A stretch of 64,000 nucleotides of DNA from Jaminaea rosea (lineage: Eukaryota > Basidiomycota > Exobasidiomycetes > Microstromatales). The notes beneath the pieces were generated by a model. It was given only the letters and a program-made list of their open reading frames with translations, did not search any database and was not told the origin of the DNA. The stretch lies in the NCBI RefSeq assembly GCF_003144245.1, contig NW_020289975.1, positions 2,437,496 to 2,501,495 of the forward strand, given 5' to 3'. Below, piece after piece: positions 19,797-34,700 of this stretch (within the stretch, counting starts at the first letter, position 1; every line of letters begins with the position of its first letter). The position numbers and the translations under genes were made by a program.

Positions 19797-21927
19797 ATGA
19801 CGGCGTCTGATCGCCTCGCAGCTTCGATGTGGCCGCTGCTGCGCCGCTCACCTCGCCCTCCTGCTGCTGCTCCCTCAATACCTTCGCGCCTACGTCGGCA
19901 GCTGCACACCACCACTCCACTCCGTGAGCAGCATCTTCTCTGGTCAGGCACCCTCCTAGACAAGACTAGCGCGCGTCACACTCCTCTCGACCTGGATCTT
20001 CTTCTTGCCGCCGGAGGAGGAGACGAGATTGACGTTCAATCGGGTGGGGGAGTTCACCTCCTCGGGGCTCCCGCCAGTAGCCCTGTGCAGGGCCATGTGA
20101 TGTTGTGTTATCGCACAGCGATCAGCCCTGCATTGCGTCATGATGTTGAGGAAGGCATTCATGGCGAGGCGCCAGCAGACGCAGGCGGTGCCGGCCTGAC
20201 TCGTCTCCTCAGTATCGGCCGCAATACCCACGCGCAGCTAGGCTGCGGTTTCGCCAGCCACGAAGCCACCTTCGGGCTCGTGAGGCCAGGCTTCTCCGGT
20301 GCGGGCGGGGTGGTAAGAACTGCAGTTGGGCCAGGTCAGTCCTGGCTGGTGACTGCGGACGAGATCGGTGGACCGGCAAAGAACGCCTTTGCTTGTGGGA
20401 GTGAGTAAGGAGAGGACGAAAGGTGGAGAGGAGACGTATGCTGATTCATGGAGTGATCTTGTTCGACGCCCAGATAATACGCAGGGGCAGTTGGGCCTCC
20501 CTTTGGAACCAACGACGTCGTCACACCCGCAACTTCAACTCGTACCCTCCCCTCGCACCGTGCCTGTCGGGGAAGACGGCTGGCGAATAGACGACCTAGC
20601 CGTCGGCCTGGACCATGCCGTGCTCGTCCGCTCACGCCTCGTCGACGGAGTTGTCGAAGCTGAAGTTCACACTACCGGCCTCAACACGGACGGGCAGCTT
20701 GGTCGCCCGCTCTCCTCCTCGCACCCAGATACCTCTTCCCTGCCCGAATGGCGTGGCTTCGGCTTCAAGCCTGCGCTAAGCTTGATTTTCGATCTCGCCG
20801 CTCAAGACGGCGCAGACAGCTACGCTTCACCTTTGCGAGCCACAGCAGGCGGTGATGCCTGCCTTGCGTGGACACCCGGTCCGCAACCGCGCGTGTGGGC
20901 GTGGGGGAATAATGAGTACGGGCAATGCCTTGTCCAAGGGGAGGGAACAGAGGATCAGGTGGCGCGGCCCACTGAGGTATCAGACGTGGTCCGACGCAGT
21001 CTTGGCGACGAGGTCGCGATCAGAGAGATCAAGGTCGGGGGAAGCTGGACGGGTGTCCTTGATGGTGAGTATCCTTCTAGACCACTAGCTCTCTCTCTCC
21101 TCACAAGGATGAATCGCCGGGGCCATCATATCGGGGAGTGTTCGGCCAGCGGCAGGCGAGGATGATGGGGCCAGGCTACGATGCTAAGGTGGCATGCTGA
21201 GGGAGGGGATGATCTCTACTCTCTGCGTCTTCACTGCAGCTGAGCCGCCCATTGTCGTCATCGACCGCATGCTGGGTCGCTCCCCGAGTAATGCTTGAAA
21301 ACAACCGGCTTCAAGCTAATCTTCGTATCGCGCTGAAGTCTGGAGGATCAGAGAGAGCGCCGAGCAGAGTATCCATGATCGCAATTGGAGACTGAAATAT
21401 ACCGCCCTACTTTTGCGCCTCTTCCAACAGATAGAGGTGCCCTTCACATGGCAGGCTTTGGCCCCGTTGGCCCCTCGACACCCTCGTCTTCTCCTTCCTT
21501 CGCACCACTGCACAAGATTACACACTCGGCGAGCGGGTCCCCTTTACCAGCGTTCCACTCCCTCTCAACTTCACTCGACTCCCTTCTCGCCACCTCATCA
21601 TGCAAACGACGCCTCTTTGCTTGGGGAATAGACCGTCGTTCGGGCGGAGAAGATGGTGCCAGCGTCCTGGGGGTCGCCGCTGATCCCGCTGATACGCAGA
21701 GAGAAGGGCGCACGGAGCAGCTGCGTCAGCTCGCTCTACCGATGGAGATCACAGGTCTGGAAGGCTGGCTTGATGGAATAGCAGGAGAAGGCAGGGGTTG
21801 CATCGAGGCTACGAGCATGGGCGGGGAGCAGAGCTGGGTGCTGATTGAGGACGGGGAAGAGCCGGTGGGTGTGTGGAGAGGGAGTGAAAGGAGAGGGGAC
21901 GATGCTGGCTTCTTGCGCCTGAAGTAA
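19797..21927 (+). CDS. Mitochondrial RCC1-like repeat protein (RCC1L/Fmp25 type)
   Basis: Three exons: 19797-20400, 20474-21064 and 21431-21927, with introns of 73 and 366 nt. They give 563 residues. The N-terminus is Arg/Ser/Ala-rich without acids (MWPLLRRSPR...RLRRQLHTTT), a presequence. RCC1 blades are recognised by GRNTHAQLGCG, CGNNTQGQLGLP (built across intron 1), TTGLNTDGQLGRP, AWGNNEYGQC and the SWTGVLDDRGALHMAGFG repeat built across intron 2. Mitochondrial RCC1-like proteins function at the inner membrane and mitoribosome; the exact role here is inferred. The second intron is about five times the local norm. Accepting it is justified because it rebuilds a proper blade, whereas an earlier acceptor leads to a stop. 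Confidence 0.8.
21162..21243 (+). ncRNA. Candidate intronic C/D-box snoRNA
   Basis: Inside the 366-nt intron of the RCC1-like gene lie, in order, ATGATGG (C-like, 21162-21168), CTGA (D', 21197-21200), GATGATC (C'-like, 21208-21214) and CTGA (D, 21240-21243). Box spacings of 28, 7 and 25 nt fit a box C/D snoRNA. The C box has G for the last A and the terminal stem is weak. I could not recognise the rRNA target of either guide. Confidence 0.2.
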
Positions 21928-22153
21928 TACACGAGCTGACAGGCCTTTCGATGTGATGTGTCGTGCCGTGTCGTGGCATCGCTGTGGAGCCGACCGATAC
22001 CGCGAGCAGCATAATGCGAGCGTGCTGGCTGAGCGCGAATGGGCGGTGAAAGCAGTGACAAATCGAATCGATGAAGATTTTGATCATGAGAAAGAAGGAA
22101 AGTCTACATTGCGTCTGAACACCGCTCCTGGCCGCCTACGCTCACGGCGTGGC

Positions 22154-23670
22154 TTACTTCTTGAAGTAGTGGATCTCCTCCTTCTCCCTTCCCCTCATCC
22201 ACTCAGGCTCAGATCCAGGGTACCAAATGTCAGTCCACAGCTCCTTCTCCGCAGGCTCAGGGCTCTGCTTTGCCTCCTCGACGGCGGTGTCTACCTCCTC
22301 CTTGGCCCTCTTGTCGATGCCCTTGAGCGCCTGCTCGTCGACAATGCCCCACTCCAGGATCTTGCTCTTGAGCCCCTGGATGGGGTCGGAGCCGCTGCGC
22401 ATCTTTTGGATCTCCTCACGGGTACGGTAGGTTGTTCCGGGGTCGGAAAGGGAGTGACCGCCGTACCTATAGGTGACCATCTCGAGGACGAGGGGGCCAT
22501 TGCCTGCAAGGGTGTACTCCGAAGCGTGCTTGGTGGCTGCGTGGACTGCGAGGACGTCCATAGCGTTAACCTGAAGACCGGGGATAACATCACCACGAGT
22601 GTAGTACTGGGTGTTCATCTGTGCATCGGCGCGAGGGGGAAGAAGGATGAGAGTGAGCGACGTTGAATTGCAGCTGCCTCACGACGCGTACGTACCGACG
22701 AGCGCTCCGCCGATGTGCCCATTCCGTACTTGTTGTTCTCGCAGACGAAGACGCAAGGCAGCTTCCACAGCTGAGCCATGTTGTACGCCTCAAAGACCTG
22801 ACCCTGGTTGGAAGCTCCATCACCGTACATGGCAAAGACGGCGTCCTGCTTGCCCAAGTACTGCTGCGCAAAGGCGATACCAGCGCCGACGGGCACCTGA
22901 GCACCGACGATACCGTTACCACCGAAGAAGGTTGGGGTGAACATGTGCATGGAGCCACCCTTGCCCTTGGAGACACCAGCCTGACGACCAAAGAGCTCAG
23001 CAATGACACCCTTGATAGAGCCGCCCTTTTGGACAGTGAAGGGGTGGCAGCGGTATGCGGTGATGAGCTTGTCAGTGGGCTTCATGCCCGACTCCATGCC
23101 GACGGCGACGGCTTCCTGTGAATGTGCGGCCAGAATGAGATGTCAGTATACAGCGATCAGGACCGGATTGGGGCTTGATACGCACCTGCCCGATAGCCAA
23201 GTGACAGAAGCCGCGAATCAGCTTCTGCTTGTACAGCTGGTCGGCAGCCATTTCCATCCTCCTCATCTTGACCATCTCCTCGTAAAGGTGCAAGAGGTGC
23301 TCCTTGGTCGTGTCAATTTCGAGGGGAGGCATGTCGTGCTTGTAGACGTGGAACGACTCCTCGCTCAGCTTGACCTTGAAGGGCTCGGAGTGCGACTCGG
23401 GGGGAGAAGACGAGGTAGAGGCAGAATCGGCCGTGAGGTGGACGGAGCGTGCAAGCGCGGGGGCGGCGGTGCGGCGAAGAGGCTGCGACGTAGATGGAAG
23501 GCGGTCATGATGAGGGTCAGTAATGGGTGGTATTGGACGACGAGAAGATCTAGAGTTGGTCGTTGCATACAACCAGGCCCGCTCACACTCACAGCAGCAG
23601 CGGCCATACGAGCCATACCGGCGCTCGAAGCAGCCAAGGGGCGCATTGCTGACTTAGCGAACGAAGCCAT
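22154..23670 (-). CDS. PDA1: Pyruvate dehydrogenase E1 component subunit alpha
   Basis: Four exons: 23670-23593, 23482-23186, 23115-22696 and 22618-22154, with introns of 110, 70 and 77 nt. They give 419 residues, the usual length. The presequence is [16 protein letters not shown], continuing into [11 protein letters not shown]. The thiamine diphosphate motif is GDGASNQGQ followed by CENN. The regulatory phosphorylation loop is [16 protein letters not shown], in which the first serine is the site switched off by PDH kinase in the family. E1-alpha pairs with E1-beta in the mitochondrial matrix and decarboxylates pyruvate. Exon 1 encodes only the targeting peptide, a frequent arrangement for fungal matrix enzymes. 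Confidence 0.95.
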
Positions 23671-24031
23671 TTGCGCACGCTCGAATGATGATGGTGGTGA
23701 CGAGGGGAAATCGAGATGAGGTGAGGTGAGAGGTTCAAAGCTCAAGTTGCCCAGTCCAGAGGAGTCTCGCCGTGCCGATGCCGTCCTGCCCTGGCGTGGC
23801 TCGCCTCGTCGGCCTGTTGGGAACTCGACTCGACTCGCGGGCGGCGCCCTGGCCGATGGACGGATAGCGGGCCTCAACTGGAACAAGCCACGGCTCAACC
23901 CGCTCCGTCCCCAACGTCGCCGCCCAGACGCGGACAGGCGGTCAATCCTCAGTCTTAAGCTCATCACTACCATCAAGTCATAAGATTTTTTACAAGCAAT
24001 ACAAAAAAGTCCGTGCGGCATTGAAGCATTC
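23671..24031. promoter_or_regulatory. Intergenic region upstream of PDA1
   Basis: A 361 bp stretch between the 3' end of the arrestin-like gene and the PDA1 start; both are on the minus strand. It must hold the PDA1 promoter. No motif could be assigned. Confidence 0.4.
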
Positions 24032-27000
24032 TCACGTTGCAAACATACTCCTCAACTCGTCCATCCTCCCCTTACCAACCGGCTTCGTGGTTCCGCGCCC
24101 CATGACCGACTTCTCATCCTCACCACCACCAGGAAGCGACAAGGCCGCTGACGAGATCTGACCCTTAGGCGCTGTCGTGTTCAGGAATGGAGCAGCACCG
24201 CGCTTCGTGATCTGTGGAGCGGCGCTATTGCTCGGCGCCTTGGGCTTGGGATGCCCAGAGAAGGCGGAAGGCATCGCATTTGCTGCTGGCTTGACGACTG
24301 TAGGACGCACAGGTTTGGGAGAGACGCGAGCTGGAGTGGATGGCGAGGCGCTCGATGCACTCAAGCTCGACTTCCTCTGTTCCTGCTCTTCCTCTTCAGC
24401 CTCTTTTCTCTTGATCTCCTGATCCACCTTCTCCCGATTTGTGAAATCCAGCGGGGGCGCCTCCCCATTCATGGAACGCCTAGCCATTGGGCGGGCATTG
24501 ACTGTCGTTCTTCTCATCGATGAGCTCACGCCATCAAGAGATGGAGACGAGGCGAGGCCATTGCCCAAGGAAGACGAGGGAACGGGGAGCTTCCCATCCG
24601 TCCCATTTGCAATCGACGCCCACAGGCTAGCAGCTGAGGCGACCCGTCCACCCTTTCCTCCACGAGCGGAGCGGACGTCGTAGCTGCGGGCAGTAGGGGA
24701 GTCGCTGCTGTCCGTGGTTTCGTCTGCTTTTGCTGAGGCGAGCTGTGCGACGGGCTGAGCAGGACCAACATTGCGCGAGAAGACCGGGGCCACCTTGACT
24801 GACGAGGCGGACGAGTTTGCAGTGGCTGTTGACTTGACAGAGCTTGATGAGGCTGAAGCAGGGAAGACGTTCTTTTTCTCTACATCCGTAGCGGAGCTGT
24901 TCTCGGTTTTGGGCTTCGGAATCTTGCCCGCCGTCGCTTGCCGATAGCGATTCAAGGCCTCCAACCCACTAGACGAGCGCGTCAAGCTAGCGGCCGCGCT
25001 CCCGCCGACTACCTCACTGGCACGACTGCCCTGCGTCGCACTCTGTGCCAATGCTGATCGTCGAAGCGACCCGCCGCCCAGCGCAATGCTGCTCGTGCTG
25101 CTGCTACTGCTCGGAATTGCCCTGTCCCCAAGCAAAGCGCTAGAGCTTGGCGTCTTTGGTGTGTCTATCGCGCTGCTTGTCATTGGAGGTGATCTCGACG
25201 AGGAGGACAGCGTCCTCGGCTGCTCCTTTGGCGAACGAGTCTCGTCCAGCCAGCCACCCACGCGACGAACGGCTGCCTTGCCTAGCTTGCGAGCTTCCCC
25301 ATCGTCGACAACCTTGCGCTCGCTGTTTCCGGAGCTGGATGAGGGAGTTTTACTGCCCGTCGCTGCAGGGGGGACCGCGGCGAGGGTCTTGCTTTGAGGG
25401 GTAGGTACGCTCTGCTCGGTGATGGGATCCTTCTGGCTCTCCTGCTGTTGTTGTCTGGCCGCAGCTGCTGCTCGCAAGCCCGTCGTGCCCTTCGCGGTCG
25501 CTGATTCGGTCGAATGCACTCGCTCACGGGCTGGAGATGTTGCTGGCTGTGGCGAGCTGCTCGCGCTTGCACTGATCTTCGAGGAAGCCAGTCGCTGCTC
25601 GAGTGCAGTGAGTCCTTGCCCTTGAGCGCTTGCTGGACGAGCGGGAGTCTCCACAGGCATCGGAAGAGCCGTCGCTGACGAGCGTAGAGGCTGCCTAGTT
25701 CCCGATGCTTCCACCTTGCTGCTGGGGCCGACCGCTTTCGATGAAGCAGCGGGGGCAGCAGGCTTGCGCACATTCGCCATAACCGTCTCCTTCGGCGGCG
25801 TGACAGGCGCTTCAGCTAGCTTGGCCGCAGGTTGTGGTGGTGGTGTCGTTTCGAATATAGTCGTAACGCTCTTGCGACCCATATCCTTGGAAACGGTAGG
25901 TGGAGCTGGCGGTGTATCTTGGCTCCTGTCCTCGTCCACCAAGCGCTCGAAAAGCTCTACCTCAGCAGGCGAGACGCTCCTCTTGGCGCCCGTCCGGTCT
26001 CCACCGAGGGCCCATACGCTCTTGACCGTATTGCCTGCCGACTCTGAGTCTTCTGCAATTGTAGAGAGGCCATCTGCTTGCGGCGAAGGCGGTGCAAGCG
26101 ATGTCATCTGCTGTTGCACGTGAGCGGGCGGTGTCTGCTGATATACCTGTGACGGTGACGCTGAGGCAAAGTTTGCCGGCTCGACTGATGCCGCACGGTA
26201 CGGCTGCTCGACAGGGGCTGGCGAAGAGGCGGCAGCAAAGGCTTGGATGTGATGCTGCTGGAGGTCTGGCTGAGCGCTTGCTGGCCTTGAGAGGCCAAGC
26301 TGAGGGCTCGTGAACTGGCTCGCGCCCCAGCCTTGCGCATTTGCATCCCAGCTGACGTGCTGCTGTGGTTGCTGTTGATCGCTTGGAGCGACAGAGAATG
26401 GCAGAGGAGACTGGGGCAGGGAGACCATGCCTGGGTGGTCGACAAAACTCGGCGAGACAGGCGCCGGCGATGGGCCTCTGCCTGACTGGTCTGCAGGAAA
26501 GGCGACGTGCGAGCCGTGATGCCCCATGGCTGACTGTGAGCGCGGCGGCAGCTGCATGGGGCTATGATGCGCATGATGATAGTGGTTTTGGTGATGCTGA
26601 TGATGGTGTGCAAGATGCTCGTGAGCCCATTGCTGATCCTGCGTATGATTCCGGTGCACATCGTTCATAGTGCCATCCCATGCATGCTGGAGGCTCGTTG
26701 GATGGGCGGCAAAGACCGGCAGCTTGACATCTAGATCCTTGGCGAATGTACCCATGGGTAACGAGACGACGAGGCCGACATTGACTTGGAACAGCTTCGT
26801 CTTGCGAATGGTCCGCGTCTCCTGGGGAATGTCGATGGGCACGTTTAGCACGACCTCTGAGCCTGACGGAAACTCAAATGCCTGGCCGCGGTAGTGCTGC
26901 GAGTGGACAATGTCGGTGATAGTGGGCCCCTTAGCGGAGGCTCCTCCGCCTTCTCCGAGCGTCAAATAGCGAATGACATGTACAATGACGCCAGACGTGT

Positions 27001-27942
27001 CCCTTTTCGAGGCGTTCCTGATGCCCAGTCGGATCATGGCCTTGCCGCCTGCCATGAACAGGCACTGCTCTACCCCAGCTTCGACCCAAACGCTACCACT
27101 CCCTCCCATGAAGAGCTTGGTCTCTCCGACATTGTCAACGGGCGTTCTGTACAAAGCGAGGTCCTCGTCGTCCCATCGCTCGACCACGTTTGCCTCGCTC
27201 TTGGTGACGACGATGGACTTGGACTCTTGGTACCACGCCTGAACTAGCCCTTTGACGACGTAACGTACTGCGGCATTGCCTGCAAAGACAACCGAAGACG
27301 GCGTTGTCGACGGCAGGCGGAAAGAAAATGGAAATGTGGTGCGCCCCTTGCGAGCAGACCAGTAGCCGTGATGAGGCGCAGAGGGAAGGACTGCGTTTGA
27401 GGGTGGAAGGTGCTGGCCCTGGAAGAGTGTTCGATTGTATAGGAACACTTGCGTTGCAGAGTGATCTCGCGACGTGAGCTCTGCGGAAGTCGCAGGGTGT
27501 CAATGACTGTAGGAACTCATGCGTATCTCGCAGCATGCTCACCTTCGAATCCCTCGAGCTCGACTGCGATGTCGCCTAGCCTCAACTTCTGACCAGTAGC
27601 GCAGGTGAGCTCTATCCGACCAGTGATAGCACCTCCGGCCTCGAAGATTGGACTGTTGAGGATGACATCGAGCTTGATCTTGGGATGCTTGCTGACAGCA
27701 TTCATTGGCTGAGGTCGTTCAGCTGCTCCAAAGGGCGATGGCGACCTGAGCCTCTGATCGAGGTTAGCATAGTCGTCAATCTCAAATGGACGAGGTGGAA
27801 GCCCAGCTGAGCGATCCCATGATTGCGAGCGTTGACGTGGGTGGCATCGCGGTGGCCCCAGGCCAATCTGGCCGTAGGGTGATGGTGATGCTGGACCCTG
27901 AGGCGGAGCGGGTGATGAGGAAGGAAACGGAGGCGCGAACAT
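24032..27942 (-). CDS. Arrestin-like protein with long disordered tail
   Basis: Two exons: 27942-27543 and 27480-24032, with a 62-nt intron. They give 1282 residues. The arrestin N-type sandwich starts near residue 80 (PKIKLDVILNSPIFEAGGAI, then LRLGDIAVELEGFEG). An arrestin C-type part follows (YRGQAFEFPSG, VNVGLVVSLPMGTF) and ends near residue 370. The remaining 900 residues are low complexity (Ser, Ala, Pro, with His/Gln stretches) and close with a compact end, KGRMDELRSMF. Fungal alpha-arrestins recruit Rsp5/Nedd4 ubiquitin ligases to plasma membrane cargo through PY motifs. I did not find a clear PPxY, so adaptor function is inferred from the fold alone. The intron lies within the first sandwich and splicing restores ELEGFEGELTSRDHS. 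Confidence 0.75.
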
Positions 27943-28251
27943 GTCGGCGCCCGCCGCACACGAGGAGAAAGCGGGAGACGAGACTATATGCTAGCTAGTC
28001 GCTGGGGGTGCCGCTCTAGACAGATGCCAATGCTGAATGCTGATCACGGCGATGAGCGTGTTGGTGGTGGTAGTGAGCATGACGGTCGAGTGAACAGCGA
28101 ATGCACGCTCCATTACCCTTTCGCTGCACGGCAAAGGCGGCGGCGGCCCCTATCCTCCTCGACTCTCGATCTCCACACGCTGCTTTCTCTGTCCGCTCAA
28201 TCCGCCGCTGCGCCCCTGTCTCGGCGCCCAAAACCATGCAGACGGGTGAAA

Positions 28252-28267
28252 CCAACACTCGTGTTGG
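28252..28267. repeat. Inverted repeat CCAACAC-2-GTGTTGG
   Basis: Perfect 7-bp arms with a two-base centre in the middle of a divergent promoter region. This is the geometry of a binding site for a dimeric regulator. No factor is assigned. Confidence 0.5.
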
Positions 28268-28333
28268 CCCACGTCTACGCGGCGTGCGTACGTGCGTGAC
28301 GCAGGGCTGAGGACGGCAAAGAGACCTGGTAGG

Positions 28334-28377
28334 GCCTTGAACGAGACAACGATTACAGCCTTGAATGAGACAAGGAT
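28334..28377 (+). repeat. Two-copy tandem repeat, 24-bp period
   Basis: The units GCCTTGAACGAGACAACGAT (28334-28353) and GCCTTGAATGAGACAAGGAT (28358-28377) differ at two positions. They lie about 620 bp upstream of the kinase start. Confidence 0.6.
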
Positions 28378-28995
28378 GAGCAAACAGAGGAACGATGATG
28401 GCGCAAAAGCGATCAAGTCAACACGGCGAGGCTTCGGGCCGTGCTAGGAAAGGAGGCCAACCTTGCTCCTACGCAGCGTGCCCGCCGCGGAGCACCGATC
28501 ACGAGGGATGGCCGGACATTCGTGGAGCGGTCCAAGAAGCACGACCTGGACATTGTTGGACACGCTTCGCCGCACTCCTTTCGTCTCTGCGGAGACAAAG
28601 TTATCGCCATGATGTCGACGGCCTATTTCTTCCCTCTGAGAGTGCGTAGCGTGGTAGTGGGTGTGCACTGCATTCATGACGCAGTCGAGGTCTCCCCGAC
28701 GGCTTGCCGCCTGTCTCGCCTGGCCTCGCGTGTGCTTTGCTTGCTCGCTCGCTCGGTCCGCTTGCTTGCATCGATCGACTCTCTCAACCGACTAGTTGCC
28801 ACAAGGTCGAACCCCTCTCTCGTGTCCGAACCCCGATCTTCATCTTGATCATCACACGAACCTAACCAAGAGGCTCACGCGGCCCTTTCGTGCTCCCCTC
28901 CCATCATACCAGACCACTGAGCCGCGTTCCAGCAACATAGCATTCAGGCAGCCCATTGTCGAGGCCAGGCCAACCATCACCTTTCTCCACCCATC

Positions 28996-31367
<2,372 letters not shown>

Positions 31368-31788
31368 GGTCAGCCAGGGGCTCGACTGCGCTCGCCACTT
31401 CTTCACGATGCAAGACGCTCCCGCCCACAAAGGGACGTCATCGATACCATGCACGCACATCAACACGCGATTCAGCTTCACGCTTCTCATTCCAAACCCA
31501 TGTCTCCTCAACATCATTCGTCCTCTCAGCGCTTCTCTAGTCGCACAAGATCAATGCCAATCGCTTGCCTACTTGTTTGCTTGCCTCGCCTCGAAGTGGG
31601 GCCTTCCCTGTCTGCTCTTCGGCCTGCGGCTGCTGCGAGCTAGTTCCACGTATTCTACATTGAGGTGCAAATAATTTGTACATACAAGTCCCCGCTGCTT
31701 CCTTGCCATCCCTTTGTGTGCAAGCCGGCAATACATTGCTTCCCGAACGTAACATAGAATCGCTCCGCCTGTAAATCGTCCTCCGAGC
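31368..31788. other. Convergent intergenic region, kinase / large Ser-rich gene
   Basis: A 421 bp stretch holding two facing 3' ends. Nothing recognisable is seen. Confidence 0.4.
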
Positions 31789-34700
31789 TCAGTGCTCGCC
31801 AATCGTCGCCATGCCCGCTTTCTCCAGCAGGTCAATTGACGACTTGAGACGACGATGACCTGGCATAGAGGACGATGAAGGTACCGCTTGCGCCTGCGCT
31901 TGCGTCCCTTCAGGCGACTTGTCCGTCGAAGTTCCGGTTTCCCCTTTCTCCTCCTTGCCGTCCCTCCGCACATTGACTTGCTCCGCATCGACAGGCTCGC
32001 TGTCCACGGGCGTCAAGGGCTTCATCTGATGTTGGTCGTGATGTCGCGCATTACTCAGTGCCTGCACAAATCTGGCTGAGTACTCTGTCGCGCCCGTGGC
32101 CGCGCTGCTTGCTACACTGCTAGACCCGAGACTGCTGGTGCTCTTGTGGCTCTTTCCCGACTCGGTGCGAGAGCGAGCTGACCGAATTGGAGGCTGATGG
32201 TGATAGGAAGAGAAGATAGCGCTCGATGGGAGGGGAGGTGTGACGGTTGGTGAGACGAAGGATCGTGCTCCGCTCTTGTCGTCGTTCGGAGAGACAGGGG
32301 AGATCCAAGAAGGCGCAGACCCGTATTGCATCGGCGCCGCCGCCGACGGAAGGCTCGGCGAGGCTGTGACTGGTGCTGTCATGCTTGTCATCGCGAGCGC
32401 AGACGTGGGGTGACCTGCACTACCGCTCGTCGTGCTTGTTGTGGCGTGCGAAGCTGTCGAAGCGGAGACAGACGAAGAGAGAGAGGGCGTTGATGCATGA
32501 CCATGATGCCCTTGAGAAGACCCATTCGCGGCCTCCCCTCCGTCTGATGGTCGATCTGTCGAAGACGCCAGCGCCGAGCTTGTGTCGCTCTGTGCGGAAG
32601 TCACAGGGGCAGACAAGCTGCCGTCGTTCGTCTGTCCTGGCGGGCGAGGGAAGCGGAAGGCATGCCCACCAGCTCGTCGCCTTGGCAGAGGCTGAACCTC
32701 AGCGTGCGCGGTCGCAGTCTCCTTCGCTGACATCGAGCCGTCGATCTTCGCAAAGGCGGGCGCAGCATCGGCTGCTTGCTGCTCTGGAAGCTGCGTCCTG
32801 TCGGCGTCTCCAATCTGTACTTCTCTTGCTGCCTGCTGCCTCCCTTCCTCTTCCTCTTCGTCTGCAGCAGTAAGCTCAGCCAACGTCGACATGGCTGTCG
32901 ACGCGCCGTCCCAGATGACATCGCCATCGAAGGAAGTTCCGTAAGACGAGGCCATCGATACGGGCTTGCTCATCGGTCTCATAGCTGCAGGGTCGGCTTT
33001 TGACCCGGATGCAGGACGAGACGCAGGCTTCGTCGTCGTCGGAATAGTCGACGCCTGCATGGTGCCGATTCCACGCTGTAGAGCAGCAACGTCTTCATGA
33101 TCGTCATTTTCCTGATTTCGCGCTTCCTCGTCGGCTCGAATTTTCTCCCTCCAAGCGGCGGCCACATACGTGTAGGGGTGCGGCACACGCTGATCGCTTC
33201 CCGGCTCGTGTGAACCAGAAACGGAATTCACGCTGTCTCTCTTCCTGCGGTAGCCTTCGAGCAGCTCGCCGAGGTCCATGTGCGCCATAGCCTCGACATC
33301 TTCGCTGCAGGCGCTAGCAGTGCCGCTGACCCTGGTGCGATGCGACGCGTGGCGAGAAGCGGATGAGTAAGGGTGAGGTTGCGAATCGTGACGATCGCGC
33401 GAGGGCATCTCAGGATGAGCAGAAGGCTCTGCGTCCGTTGTTGCGTGCGGCTGCCGCTGCAAATCCTCCTCGCGCTTCTCGAGCGGGGCGCCTCCTTCTT
33501 GCATGCACTCTTCGGAGCCTGTCGCGATCTCATCAGGTCGGTGCTGATGTGCGCTAGCTGGCAAAGTCGCGGCAAATGGCCCTAGCTCCTTCTCACCGGC
33601 AGCGCGCAAGGCATCACCTGCTACGCCTCCCTCTTCCTCATGCGCAAAGAGGGGAGATCCCCGATTGATGACGGTGTCAATCTGCCATGGGCGATCAGGA
33701 GCACGCAAATCCTCTTCGACTGCCACGTTGGGCAGAGGCTGCTGCACTAAGTCATTTTTTGCGTTGGTGCCTGCCGAGCGTCCATCGCTGGACGAGCTCA
33801 GTTGCTTAGGCTTGTGTGCAGAGGACCTGTAGGAGCTGTCTCCCGACGAGTCGACCATCCCTTGCAGGTCAGTGAGGAAGCTGGGGCCTTGAGGGCTAGG
33901 CAGAGGCTTGTTGTACGCTAACTCGTACTTGGGGAGCTTGCCGTAGTCGGTAGCTATCCGAGCCGGTACGTGCGCTTTGGGCAGCGGCGGTGTAGGCTGT
34001 GACTTCGCAGCGGGCCTGTAATGATACTGAGGCGGCGAAGAGGGAGGTGGAAGAACCTTGTTGGGCGAGGCCGCTTTAGCGACCTTGTCACGTAAGCTCT
34101 TGAGGCTACGCTTCGATCTGACTCTATTGACAGAGAGGCTGTTCTCTTCTGGCCCCTCGATGCTCGGGAGACGTTGACGCGCCTTGGCCTGATGCGGCTG
34201 TGATCCGCTCAGCATGGGGTTAGGCGAGCGCGTTCCGTCATAAGCGTCCTCGTGAGATGGGCCTCCGAAGAGCGAACTTTCATCATCGTCATCGTTTACG
34301 GTGGCTGCGTTCGGCTGTCTCCTCCATACGCTAAAGGGCGATCCACCTCCTGGTCGGTAGCGGTTGCTTGCGGACTCGGCACGATTGGGTGACGGAGTCG
34401 CGCTCATTTGCTGTGTTTCCTCGCTGTTTGTATTGGCAGCGCCAGCGGTGGAGGGTGATGCAGGTGTCTTTCTCAAGAATCCCTTCGCCCAACCCGTCGG
34501 CATAGCCATACGTAGCTGCTGGAGCGAAGACTTGCTGCTGGACGACCGAAGCTGTCGCTGCGAGGAGGAAGAAAGATCGCGTTGCGATGGAAAGCGATGC
34601 ATGGCTCGAGGGAAATTGTCTGCGCTGTGGCTCGTCGACAAAGGTTGCGCAGGCGTGCTTGAGCCGTCTGGAGCCATTGTCGCCGTTGCTGAAGCTGGGG

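Larger units (their letters stand above)
27943..28995. promoter_or_regulatory. Divergent promoter, arrestin-like / GCK-III kinase
   Basis: A 1053 bp gene-free stretch between two divergent genes. It contains a two-copy 24-bp tandem repeat (28334-28377) and a CCAACAC-TC-GTGTTGG inverted repeat (28252-28267). Short open frames here show no family resemblance. Confidence 0.45.

Noticed and set aside
21240-21300. Earlier acceptor (CTGCAG) for exon 3 of the RCC1-like gene
   Set aside because: It leads to a stop after about 20 codons and does not complete the RCC1 blade; the acceptor at 21430 does.
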